NCBI GenBank assembly: GCA_010279815.1
Contig: QEOQ01000242.1
Location: 298,475-362,474 of the forward strand
Length of the DNA stretch: 64,000 nucleotides
Reading direction: 5' to 3'
Origin: Brachionus plicatilis
Lineage: Eukaryota; Rotifera; Eurotatoria; Ploima; Brachionidae
Below the pieces are notes generated by a model. It saw nothing but the letters and a program-made list of their open reading frames with translations. It was not told where the DNA came from and made no database searches. Below, one piece after another: positions 10,640-22,700 of the stretch (the stretch's first letter is position 1; every line of letters begins with the position of its first letter). Both the position numbers and the translations under genes were made by a program.

Positions 10640-11285
10640 TTTAAATAGAGACAAATATAATTAAGTTAAAGTAAAATTAATCTTAAATAAAGAAAACTGT
10701 TTTTCATTAAAGTAAATAATTCTTTTCTAAAGTAAAATTTATCTAATTTAAATAGTCAATAAATTTATGTTACTATAGCTATCATATATATCATAGCAAT
10801 GTTCGTATTTTTGTGCAATCGAACATACATTTTTAGTCTCGCATATAATAGAACGGTATTTTACTGTACAATTAACATCGGCGTCACATTTACGCAACTG
10901 CTACTTTGCTTTATGCCTTTGCAGTTCATTGTTAAAACAGTAACCGCAATAGGTATCACGATTTGTTTGATAAGCAAGTGACTTTGGTAAGCTATATGTC
11001 ACAAAGTTTTTTAACTCTTGTATACTCATTTCTTCTTCTAATATAGTCCATTTGTTTTCGTCCATTTTTAGTGAAACTTTAGAATTGTATGAAATTACTT
11101 TATTTTAGATTTTTTTGGCTATATATTACAATTATTTTACTTTAGAATAAAATACTTTTCTTTATGAGAGCAGAATTTTCTTTATGAAAAAATAGTTTCA
11201 CTTTATTTGAGAGTTTTTTTTCTTTAAAAAAAAATGGAATACTTTATTAAAGATAAGTTTTACTTTATAATAGAAATGTTCTTCA
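10640..11285. mobile_element. Decayed MULE-like element with TAAAGTAAA subterminal arrays
   Basis: TAAAGTAAA-like units recur on the left (about 10640-10740). The inverse TTTACTTTA-like units recur on the right (about 11098-11280). Between them is a broken cysteine-rich gene on the minus strand. A similar arrangement occurs at about 53845-54660 around a MULE C-terminus. Terminal inverted repeats and target duplications were not resolved, so the limits are approximate. Confidence 0.45.
10780..11065 (-). pseudogene. Cys-rich zinc-finger protein fragment, probably a MULE N-terminus
   Basis: The minus-strand reading starts MDENKWTILEEEMSIQELKN. After DTYCGYCFNNELQRHKAK there is an in-frame TAG (10901-10903), and the reading continues QLRKCDADVNCTVKYRSII, then CETKNVCSIAQKYEHC. 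A spaced C-x(n)-C-x-V-K-Y-R...EHxC pattern resembles the WRKY/GCM1-fold zinc fingers (FLYWCH, FAR1) that precede MULE transposase cores. That family assignment is inference. No transposase core follows. The premature stop makes it a pseudogene. Confidence 0.5.
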
Positions 11286-11566
11286 TTAGTTTAAATATTA
11301 TCTCAACATTATCATAGACAAACCAAGTAAAGAAAAAATGAAAAAATTGGAATAGCTAATTAGCGACAAGAAAAATAAAATAAAAGTAAATAAGTTAAGG
11401 CATTATAAAAGAAAATTAAAGAAGACAAATTGAAAAAGTAAGTGAGAAGATATTGTCTTATTAGAATAGAGAAAATATTTAAGAAATTAATAATAGTTTA
11501 TCAGTAATCATGAAATAATAATTTAATAAACCAATTACAGTACAATTTAAAACTAACTTGTATATT

Positions 11567-11697
11567 TCTTTTCCTCGACTTTTCCTCAACTTTTCCTTAC
11601 CTTTGAAGAAAGGAAAAATCGAAGAAAAGAAAATTTAAAGAAAGGAAAGGTCGAGGAAAGAAATAGTTGAAGAAGAATTGAGGAAGAGTCGAAGAAC
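11567..11697. repeat. Polypyrimidine/polypurine inverted repeat
   Basis: A TTTTCCTCGACTTTTCC-type tract (11567-11607) is mirrored by a GGAAAGGTCGAGGAAAG-type tract (11640-11672). A GA-rich tail continues to 11697. The tracts can pair as a hairpin, and each strand switches from pyrimidine to purine at the centre. Confidence 0.6.
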
Positions 11698-14600
11698 AAA
11701 ATGCGTACAAGTATGTTTTAATTTGTACTATTTTTGGAATGAGTCGACTATAATTTTTTTTTTTTATGAATTAAATAAATTTAGCTATTTTGATTTTTAT
11801 TCTTCCATTAACATTAACTATTTAATTTTTGTCTTTTGTCTAATTTTTTTTTCTAATAGCTTCTAAGGCATTTTATGAAATAAAAATTAAAAAAATGCTT
11901 TTTTGACACTAATTAATTTTAATTTTAGTTATTTTGATCTACTCCTGAATAAAACTAAGCTATCATGTTAAACAAGTCCATTGGCAAGATTTCTTCCGAT
12001 CATTGATATGATTTAGAAAAAATATAAAGATATTTAATTTAATATTTAAAATTAAAATTTAAGACTAGTGTTGGCAATCGATTTATTTTTTTTGATGCTT
12101 TTAAATCGATTAATTTTTTCAGTCGATTATTAAATCTAATAATTTTTTTTTTAAATCAAACATTTTAAAAAAATACCACTTATTATTGTAAAGTACGGTG
12201 GAGTATTAAATAAAAATAAGTCAAAGAAAAATTTCATATCCATTTAGATGTAAATCTAAATTTCAAATAACAATTTCAGTTAAAAATTTAAAATCAAAGG
12301 TAGTATTTAAAAATTTTGTTATAAAAAACTTTAATTTTTTAAACATAATTTGTTTAATTATTAATAGACAAAAAAATTTAAAGATTTTTTTTGAAAAATT
12401 AAAAATTTATCAATATTTTAAATATTGTAATACAAAATTTAACATGGTTTTCTTCAAAATATTTTTTAATTTATCACATTACATCATCAAACTCATATTT
12501 TTTCTTTTTTTTTACTTTTAATTTTACTTTTTACTTCGCTTTTAAGGCGTTTAATAAATCTTAAAATATCATAAAGGCTTCGATTGAACCATAATTTCGA
12601 TAACTTATGGCTTTAAAGTCTTAAAATAAAGATTCTAAGATAACCGATCGAAGATCAGTATGATAAAAAAAAATTGTCTTTTTTTTATTCTTAACCATTT
12701 TATTTTTAATTAAAAAAAGAAATAAAAAAAAACTTAATTCATCAGGCAACTCGCAGTCATCCAACTACTACTACTACTACTATCATATTATGAGGAAAGT
12801 TTATACCAAAATAGATCCATCTAAAGACTTAAAAATATTGTCTATAATTTTATATTTTGAGCACTATTTTTTCTTTGCAAAAATTTAGCCTAAAATCACT
12901 GTTGTCTTTCTTTATTAATCATAATCTCGATTTATTGATAATTAAAATCTCTACATTCTAACATAAGAAATATAAATTTATTTTAGGACTCTCGGTCTTT
13001 TTGAATAATTGCCAATACCATCCGACCGCGGTAGTAAAAAACAGGTGGTCCGTGTTTTAGCACAAGCCTAATAAAATGCAAGTTATAAAAATAATATTTA
13101 GAATAATAAAAAGTATTCTAATCTAAAAACTTGGACAATACTTATTTTTTTTTAAACTATAATTTAGACAAATTCTGTAAATTTTGATTTTTTAAATTTA
13201 TGATTCTGCAGTTTTTACACGCATCTATTTTGCAAATTTGATTGTGGGAATTTAAATTCCGAAAATTAATAAAATAAATAAAAATAAGGTAAAAAAAATG
13301 AAATTATAATTATAGCCAATTTTTTAAATAATACTGATGGCGGCTAGTTCGAGGTTGGTCACTAAACCGTTTTTGTTTTCCAGGTGCCATGATTTAAAGA
13401 CTAATTTGAATTCTTATAAATATTTTATTCTTTAATTTACAAAGAAAGACAAGCTCAGAAAAACAACAAAATCAAATATATTTAAATAGAAAATAACATA
13501 ACAAATTTGGAGCCATTTTCTATGACTTTAAGGATCTAACCATAGAATCAGTTTTATATTATAAATTAGACTGGCAACTTAAGTTCTAAGCTATTCTAGG
13601 ACTTTTATTATTTTAATCAACAATTAAAAGCGCCAGCCGCTAACAATACTTTCAAAACTTTTTTCATAAACCTTTTCAAATTTTGTGTCTTGACGCATTT
13701 ATTTTTTTACTTTTTCACCTACGATTTAATATTATAATAAAATCAATTTTTCTTAATGAATTTTTAATTTTAAAATTTTAAATTTTTTAGATGCGAGTGA
13801 GAAAATATTATGTTTTAAAGCTGGTTTCTACTAATCGGACAAAATGTGTTCTATTCAATTATCTAAAGATATTTTTTTGAATTTTGTATTTTTTTTCCTA
13901 CTTAATAATTCAATTTTTATCTTTATTTTCTTTTTTTGGAAATTTTTAATTAAAAGGAGGTTAATTTAATTTAAAAAATAATAAAAATTAAACGTTCCAA
14001 GGATAAAAATTTTTCTATAGGAGGGTCAAATGATAGAAAAAAAAGGCAGAATATTAACTGATATAGAATATAATAAATATAGAAATAAATTCATTCATTA
14101 AAATGTTATTTTTTTAAATTTTTTATATTTCTTGTTTGATCTTAATTTAGTAATTAGAGGCGACGAATTGTCCATATTTAAAATAATATTAATAACTTAA
14201 AATAGTTCTAAAATATAAATTTTAAAATAAAACCCCAAAAAAAATTCTATCAATTAATAAATTCGAAAATTTAAAAAACTTTCTCCTTAATCAATGACCA
14301 AATATAAAATTTTGCATTTGTAATTATTGCATCTTCAGATTTTAGGCAGATGCCAAAAAACATGTTTTGATTCTTGAGTAGGACTTGAGTAATTTCCATT
14401 ATAATTTGAAAAATTTTTTTTCAGATAGTTAAGATCAGAAGTGTTTAAAAGTCACAAATCAAGTCCAAGTTCAGACTTTTTTATGTGAAAAAAAATTTTT
14501 AAATTAAAAAATAACTGCCTGAATTTTATGTAGCCGTGATCATCACTGCATGGAATGGTAAAATTTCATTATATTATTATTTTTTTTTTTTTAAATAGCT

Positions 14601-15987
14601 TTATTTTTTAGTAGCTTAAATTAATAGAAATTTGAAGTCCGAACTTTGACTTTAATTAGGGGCTTTAAAGGAACCCTGATTGGGATAAATGAGGCATAGT
14701 GCTTGCTAAGTGTTTTTTAGAAGCAGCTGCAGTAATTTGAGTCTTAGGATGTACGCTTTTATTTACCATTTTTTAATTCTTGTCTTTAATTTTCAAATCA
14801 TTCTCACTCAATTTTTTGACGACATTGCATTGAAAGAAAGCAAACCGTTTTCTTTAAATAAATCCTTAATCTTACCTATATCGTTCCATTTTTCCAAATT
14901 TAGTATATGCTATAAAAAAAAATTTTTCATTTTCTTTATCAAAGTCTTAGTCTGAATTACTTCTGGCATTTTCAAAATATTTATCAAAATCATCATTTTC
15001 CTCAAAATGATTATTATAACATCAAAGACTACTGAGTGCGTATCTTCCTAATTTCTAAAAAGTTCAAGTGTCTTATTGAAAAAAGTATAATTTTTTAAAA
15101 GGAAAAATTTAATTCAAGTAGATTTTTAAATTTAATAATTAATCAGCTTGCTTTTCAATTTATTTTATTAGAAAAAAAATTATTTCTGATGGGTCTAAAA
15201 AAACCCTCTTGAGCTTTCGTTTATTTATTTTTTGTGAAAAATAAAAAATTTTCAAACAAAAATAAATCAATTTTTATATTTTTCAAATTTTAAATTTGAT
15301 GGAAAAAAATTATCAAATTAATAAGAAAAGAGTAAAAGAAGTATCAAAAGGGTTTCGAAAAAAGCCCATTGGTCCCTTGGGTGTTCAAAAAGCAATTGAA
15401 TATAGTTTGTATGTAAATGTTTTGATATGTAAACCAAGAATGCTGATATAAAATTTAAAATCTTTCTACCTTTTCAATTATCATTTTCTAATTAAATACC
15501 GAAATCTTGAGAACATTTATAAGCATATTTGAATTTCGAGTTAAATGGCTTTGTGAATTATTTGCTCCCTCAAAATTCTGGCAATTGTAATTTTTGTTCA
15601 GAGATTATAAACGATTAACTGTCACTTTAAAATTGATTAAGGAAAATTAATTAGCTGGTCTGAAAAAAAGTGATCTTCTAGAATTTCAAGTACTAGAATC
15701 TGAAGAATGTTCCATTAGCTTAACATCAATTTGACATTTTTTAAAATTAGAGTTTCTATATTAAAATTAATCAAAATATTTCATAATTTGTTTTCTATTG
15801 ATTCTTTTAAAAAAATCATTTTTATTCGACAACAAAAAAATAAACGGGACAAAATTTATATTTAGTTTGATTTTTTTCTAATAATACTTTTTGAAATTTA
15901 TGCTTTCCTAGATTTTGAAACATATTGAACTGCATATGACAAAATCCAATTTAAATTCATTTAAATATTTCAACAAAAATAAGGTGT
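11698..15987. other. Long AT-rich intergenic stretch
   Basis: No convincing gene was found. TAGTGTTGGCAATCGATT at 12064 matches the end of the hAT-type MITE at 31171-31455, but its other end was not found. A (CTA)n microsatellite lies at 12763-12783. Open frames here (e.g. 14710-14955) are low-complexity and show no protein-family features. Confidence 0.5.
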
Positions 15988-16578
15988 AAAATATTAAGAA
16001 ATTCAGCATTAAGAGCAATCAAATAATTTTTTTAAGATAAACCAGTTAAAAGTGAAAAACAATTTAGTTCTTTCGAATCTAGAAATCATGTTGATTATAG
16101 TTAAATAATTATCAGTATTTGTTATCAGACTTTTTATTACGATAACATTCATATTTTTTTCACAAAAATTTTTATTAATTCTTTTATTAAATTGATTGTT
16201 TAAAATATTTAGAAATTCAGCATTAAAAGCAATCAAATAATTTTTTTTAAATAAACCAGTTAAAAGTGAAAAACAATTTAGTTCTTTCGAATCTAGAAAT
16301 CATGTTGATTATAGTTTAATAATTATCAGTATTTGTTATCAGACTTTTTATTACGATAACCTTCATATTTTTTTCATATAATTTTTTATTAATGCTTTTA
16401 TTAAATTCATTATTTAAAATATTTAGAAATTCAGCATTAAAAGTAATCAAAATAATTTTTTTAAATGCACCACCCAAATTTATATAGACAGTCATATTGA
16501 TCAAAAAATTTATAATTATCAGTATTTGTTATCAAACTTTTTATTACGATAACATTCATATTTTTTTCACATAAATTC
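15988..16578. repeat. 214-bp tandem repeat, about 2.8 copies
   Basis: Units begin AAAATATTWAGAAATTCAGC at 15988, 16202 and 16416. The first two are nearly identical. The third has a replaced middle (around 16450-16510) but returns to the ATTATCAGTATTTGTTATCA segment. The array ends about 210 bp before the start codon of receptor A, so it occupies the likely promoter/5' UTR region. Minus-strand open frames in it (16009-16236, 16316-16504) are repeat copies of one another, not genes. Confidence 0.88.
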
Positions 16579-16786
16579 GGCAAATTTTAAAAAAATTTAT
16601 AATAAATTTGGATCACTTTCATTAGCATGGCAGTGTTTTTCCAGATTAATATTTAAGAGAAAATAAAAAAAGCCTAAAACATATTCTTTGCCCTGGATCA
16701 CATTTTATTAATACATTGACCAATTTAGATTCAAAAATATCAATTTGCGAGATAATAAAATGAATTATTGAAAAGCTAGAGCTCAA

Positions 16787-19700
16787 ATGGATTACTCAAT
16801 TCTTTTTCTAATATCAATAGTGATTGTGGCGTTTGCAGGCTTTGCTGGAAACATAATAGTTATAATCGTGTACATTTTTGACCGAAATCTGCATTCGTTT
16901 ACCAACTATTTTTTTGTGAACCTTAGCATAGTCGATATACTTATCGTAATAGTATGCCTACCAGTTGGAATATTCGATGTAGTCATGGAAGGAGTTTGGA
17001 TATTTGGCAAATTTTACTGTCACTTTGAAGTGTTTGTCGAAGCTGTCCTGCTATCGGTCTCATCTTTGACCCTTATTTCAATCAGTATCGAAAGATTTTT
17101 GGCCATATCTCGTCCATTACACGTAAAAAATTTATTTAGAAGAGACGCTGAATTTTCAGAGAGCCGGGCAATTTTTCTAAAAGATCAAGATCCGGAGAAA
17201 AAGCACTATTATTTAGTCAATTTTTATAACTAAAAATTTGAATATAGAATCAAAAGAGGGCCAAGCAACGAAGGAAAGTGTTTGACGCAAAAAATTTAAA
17301 AATTTAGTTTTTAATTTAGTCTAGCTGGGCGACCTTTTTGGTAAAAAATTTTAATTTAAGCAAATTATGATGAGAAAATTGCAGATTTTGATTAACTAAG
17401 ATTTACCTAATTGCCCCATTTTTAATAGAATTATGCGGTAAGCCGAAATTTCACTCTCTTGAACCCAAAAATGATCCCATGGCAATTTTGACTATTATTT
17501 CCAATTAAGATATTTTTAAACACTGATAAAAATTATGTTTTATTAAAAGGATTATTTAAGTAACAATGAATTAAACTGTAAATTTAAATATTTTAACAAG
17601 TCACAAAAACAAAACTTTAATTTTGTAATTTTTTTTTTTTTTCCTGTAAGTAATGTTTTCAAGATATTTAGATTTAAATAAAATACCTCAGTTATTTCGA
17701 GAATCGAATTCAAAAATTCGAAACCACTCGGTTAAGAATTTTCTCAATTTTTTATGTATGATACTTTCTTAATTTCCGAATTGTTTCAAAAATTTACTTT
17801 TAAACAAACCTGGTCCACCTGCTGGTCCCAATTTTTTTTGATAACTGACCACCAATTTACCACCACCTTTTTTGCAGATAATTTCACGAGCCTTCCAGTC
17901 CAGAAAGAATAGTTTTTAAGGTAATTCAGAAATTTTGATAATAATTTAAAAAAGTTTGGTTGTACAATTTGAAAATTTCTGTTTTATTAATTTAAAAATT
18001 AGAGACGATTTATTAAATATTCAAATGATTCAAGATTTATTTTTGTCTTCTAGGTAACATGTTCGTTCATTGATGAACTGTTCTTGCTGGACAAAAATAA
18101 AAACTAAGAATAATGGATCTCGTATAAAATTGGAGTCAGTAGGCATTCAAATTTAGAAGAAAAAAAAAATTCAATTTTCATAAGAAATAAAAATACTAGT
18201 TCAATTTTCAAAAAGAACAGAAAAATTCATAAAATATTTTTGATTTGTAAAATAAGTGGGGGTCAGTGTTTTACTAGGACACTAATATCAAAAAATAACT
18301 TTTCAAATAATTGTCAATTAAATAATATCTTAGTTGTTAAAAAGTCCCAAAAAATAGTCAAAATCATTAAAAAAAAATCCAAGTCAAAAATTTATATACT
18401 CTTGGGTTGTCTTATGCAATAGATTTGGAATATATCAGAGTTTTGTTGCAATTTTAGCATAAATTTCTTCTTCAGTATCAAGAATTTTAAAGCCTGGATA
18501 TTTTGAATGAAAATTTTTTAAAAAAAGTCCTGACTTGGACTTGACTTGAGACTTAACTCTGAATAATATGAAAAAAAAATTGCAAAAAAAGGCATTTTGA
18601 ATTCAAAAATTAGTATCATTTGATTTTAAGTATCACAAGTGTGAATTTCACCCCATTACCTCCGGCGATCAATTGTCTGAGGTCCAAAAGATTTAACCCT
18701 TTTACACCTAAAATTTATATAATTACCCCGAAATTATTTAATTTGTTAGTTTGATTCAGAGAAAAAAAATTGATGCTAAAAAAATAATGTGTTAGGTTAT
18801 TTTATATTTTGGTGATAAAAATTTAATTTTGATGGAAAATTTTTATTTTGATGATAAATTTGAATAAAAATTTGATGTCAAATTCTGAGTTATTTGATGA
18901 TGAAAGTATTTATTCCCTTTAAATTTTTATTTCTTTTTTTTAAAGTTCGGACTTGTAGTTAAATTTGGGACTCTTAAACAACTCTGATCTACATATAGCC
19001 CCTTTAGACATCCTTCCCTCATGCAATTTTTAATTGCCTATGATGCTGAAATTAATAATAATAATAATAATAAAATAATAACATATTTTCTCTAATTCCC
19101 AATTTACTTTGTTTATCTTTATTATTTGAAAAAAAGCTTACATTAACATTTGTCCGATGATAAAGTCTATTCTTTATTTATTCGAGCAAGAGCCGATTTC
19201 TGGCCACAAGGATGGTTCACTGTTAAGAAAATGTACCACTTGAGAAAAATAAACAGAGTGTAAAATTGCTTGTATCTACAGTTCTTATTTGAAACGTGGA
19301 TTTACGTAAATTTACGTAAAATCCACGTGTCAAATTCTTAAGAAAATTAAGAAAATTAAAAAATTGAGAGTTCGCTTTAAAAAAATTAAAATTACGAAGA
19401 TTTTAACACGTAGAATAACAACTCTGGGATTTTCGACCTGTCTTTAATGTCAAGGATTTTCTTAATTGCCGCAATGCTGGGGTCATTTCCCAAAGCTTTT
19501 AATTCAAGTTCAAAAAAATCTAAAGATTTAAAGTTTAAGTACAGTCGACTCGCGTTAATTTGTACTTTTTGGGGGTATTTTTTTTCAGTTTGGATTAGCA
19601 TAATTCGATAAACAAAATAATCCGAATTTTTTGTAAAATATTAAATAATACGAATAAAAGGGTTTTTTAAATAAAATATTTTTATTAGATAAAATACTAA

Positions 19701-22700
19701 TTTATAATTAAACAATTTTTTGAAAAACAAAAACAAAATGGATTTTACTTAACGAAATTTTAAGGTTATTTTTTGAAATAGTCTAATAGACTTTTTCGAG
19801 TAAATTTATCTGATTTGGCTTTGTTCAATCGACTTTCAAGCTTATCTAACAGATCGATATCAGACTCTTCACAGCCTGACCAATTTTCAAGAAAACTTCT
19901 TATCTTTTTAAATGATGATAAAACTTGATTTGTATAAACTTCTTTTGATTTACTTGCAGATTGGTCATTTTCTTTATCATCATCACAATCATTTTCTCCC
20001 TCTGGATTATTTTTTTGTACCAAATCAATTATATCAGAATCACTAGGTATTTCATCAGTCGGCTCATCTATCTCTAAATCCAAAAACTCTTCCGCTGTAC
20101 AGTTATAGCTATAACTTGAAATAACTTCTTCAGCTTTATCGTCTTCTTTATCTTCTTTAACAATTCCGGACTTTTGCCAACAATTTCTAATAGTCAACGG
20201 AGAAACTTTATTCCAAGTTCTTCTAACATGAAAAATTAGTTCCGATTTTAAAAACTAATCTTTCATTTTGGTTCGAATTAATAAACCCCTTTTTAATGTA
20301 TTTAGTATTGGAAAGATGTGGGAGGGAAAATTACAGTTCGAATCGAAAAAATTCGATATACCAACATTCTGATTAACGCGAGTCGACTGTTTTTACACAT
20401 GACGACATTTTTTATTAACAAGTTTATTTGCTGTGTAATTAAGTGTTAATTTAGTGAGCAATAAACAAGCTCACTAAAAGCGCGATCTTAAGTTCACAAA
20501 ACGTTAAAGTGTCCGTGTATATTTAAAAATAAAAAAATTGAAAAACTTTTGAGATTTTTCCAAACCTAAATTGTTTTTTTCTATTTGTTTGAGATTTTGT
20601 CAGATATTATTATTATTGTTAAATTAACCTCCATTGAAAGAGAAAGAGTAAAAAAAATAAAAATTAAATATATATAAAAATGTTGTCATGTGCGGGAAGA
20701 TTTTTATAAAAAATAGCCCTCTACCAGCTACCTGTTTTTTTTTTTTTTTTTGATAGTTTATTTAATAAAATTTTTTTTAAATGGCTTTGAGTAATTAAAC
20801 TCCTTTCACCATTGTTAGAAGAATTTTTAAATAGTGTTAGAGTTTAAATAATTTCAGAAAGAACAAATTACAAATACATTTTAGAAAAGTTACAAGCTTT
20901 GAACTATCCACTGCTGCAAATACTTTGAGACAATTGACAAGGGAGTTCTAAAGTCAGGTAGTCTTGAGCTTTCAACAAAGACATCAACGTACTCTTTCGA
21001 AAGGCTTGTTATCAAAGCGTTTTTGTGACCGAAACAATTTTTTAAGTATCTAATAAACAGTTTTTCTAGTCTTAATTTTATTGGATCTAATTTAGTTTCT
21101 TCAAGGAAGTTATAAAAAATTTCCGACGGGGTGTCAAAAGGGAGATGGTAAATAGACTTGATAGAGATATTTTGAAGTACTTGTAACCTCTGGATATTTG
21201 TTTTTGAGACTAGTTTTATAGTAAAAAAACTATAATCTATAATTGAACCTATGAGAGCATTATAAACCCCTACTAAAGTTTTATTATTGAGCTTCCATGA
21301 TTTATGGGACAGAATTTTGATAATATTTAGTCTATCTTGACACCTAGACCGGATAAACTCGACTTGAGAGTTAAAACATAAGCTTTCATCAAATTTTATA
21401 CCTAAAAAAATTGGACAATCACAGTATGGAATTTTCTTGCCAAGAAGATTAAGAACTAGATCCTGATTTTTTGAAGAATTTCCAGAAAAAATTAAGTAAC
21501 AGCACTTATCGGGAGCCATTTTTAGTCTCCATTTGTAGAGCCAAGTTTCGACTTTTTTCAAGTAGCTATTTATAACTTTGGAAATGTTACCATATTTCTT
21601 AAATATGAAGAAGGTGACTAAATCATCTGCAAATAATAAAGAGTAAGAATTGTTTTTTTTTTCCTGTTTAGGTACGTCATTAATAAAAATTGAAAATAAA
21701 AGAGGGCTAATAACGGCACCCTGGGGGACGCCAGTTGCTATTTCTCCACAAGTAGACTCAAAATTATTTAATTTAATAAAAAACTTTCTATTATTTAAGA
21801 AATTCTTTACCCACTCAAGAATATAGAGTGGGACTCCAGTTTTACTTAGTTTATAAATGATACCGCTATGCCAAACCTTGTCAAAGGCTTGAGAAATGTC
21901 AAAGAAAAGGGAGCATACTTTTTTTTTCCTAATTAAGGTCTCAGAGACTTTTTGGCTTAAGAACACAAGGTTGTCTGAGGTACGACGGTGTTGTCGGAAA
22001 CCAGATTGTTCTTTACAAATGAAACCTTTGGATTCCAAAAATGAATAGAGTCTAGTTTTAATTATCCTTTCTAGGATTTTACCCAGACAGCTGGTAACAC
22101 TTATTGGCCTGTACTTTGATGGATCATGGCTTATTGTTTTTTTTGGGATCATCGTTATGTTAGAAATTTTCCAACTGTCAGGAATATCATTATTCTCGAG
22201 ACATAAATTAAAGAATTCAATTAGCCTAACAAGAAAGGTTTCAGGGAGGTTTTTTAACATTTGATTGTTAATATTGTCAGGGCCAGAAGCTGAGTCATCT
22301 TTTAGAGTTTTTAGTATATTCTTTAATTCATTTAGGGTAATTTTAGGGAAGTTTGTATTTTCATTTTTGTATAATTCCGAATTAAGATACTCTTTTTCGG
22401 ATATATTTTTTTCGACCATCTCAAAAAATGACCGATCAAATGAATTTTCACTTTCCTTAGAAAAAGTTTTACTTAATATTTTTTTAAACAATTCACCTTT
22501 TTCCTCATCTGTATTAAATTCTTTTAAGTCTAAAATTAACTTAGGGATATAATTCGAGGAAGAACCTTTTTTAAAGGAGTTAATTTTTTGCCAAAAGGGT
22601 CTAGATGAGTTTGGGTTTGGACCCAGAGATTTGAGGAAATTTTCCCATTTTTCATTTTTGTGTTTAGAAATATTAAATCTTATCATATTTGTTAATTTAT

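Noticed and set aside
16009..16504. Two similar minus-strand open frames that look like a small gene family
   Set aside because: They are copies of the 214-bp tandem unit; similarity is due to the repeat.
15988..16578. CRISPR-like array
   Set aside because: The repeat is tandem without spacers, the unit is 214 bp, and the context is eukaryotic.
17123..17233. Extension of receptor A exon 1 past PLH
   Set aside because: It reads into intron sequence after a good GT donor, and the paralogue splices at the same codon; keeping it would destroy the receptor.
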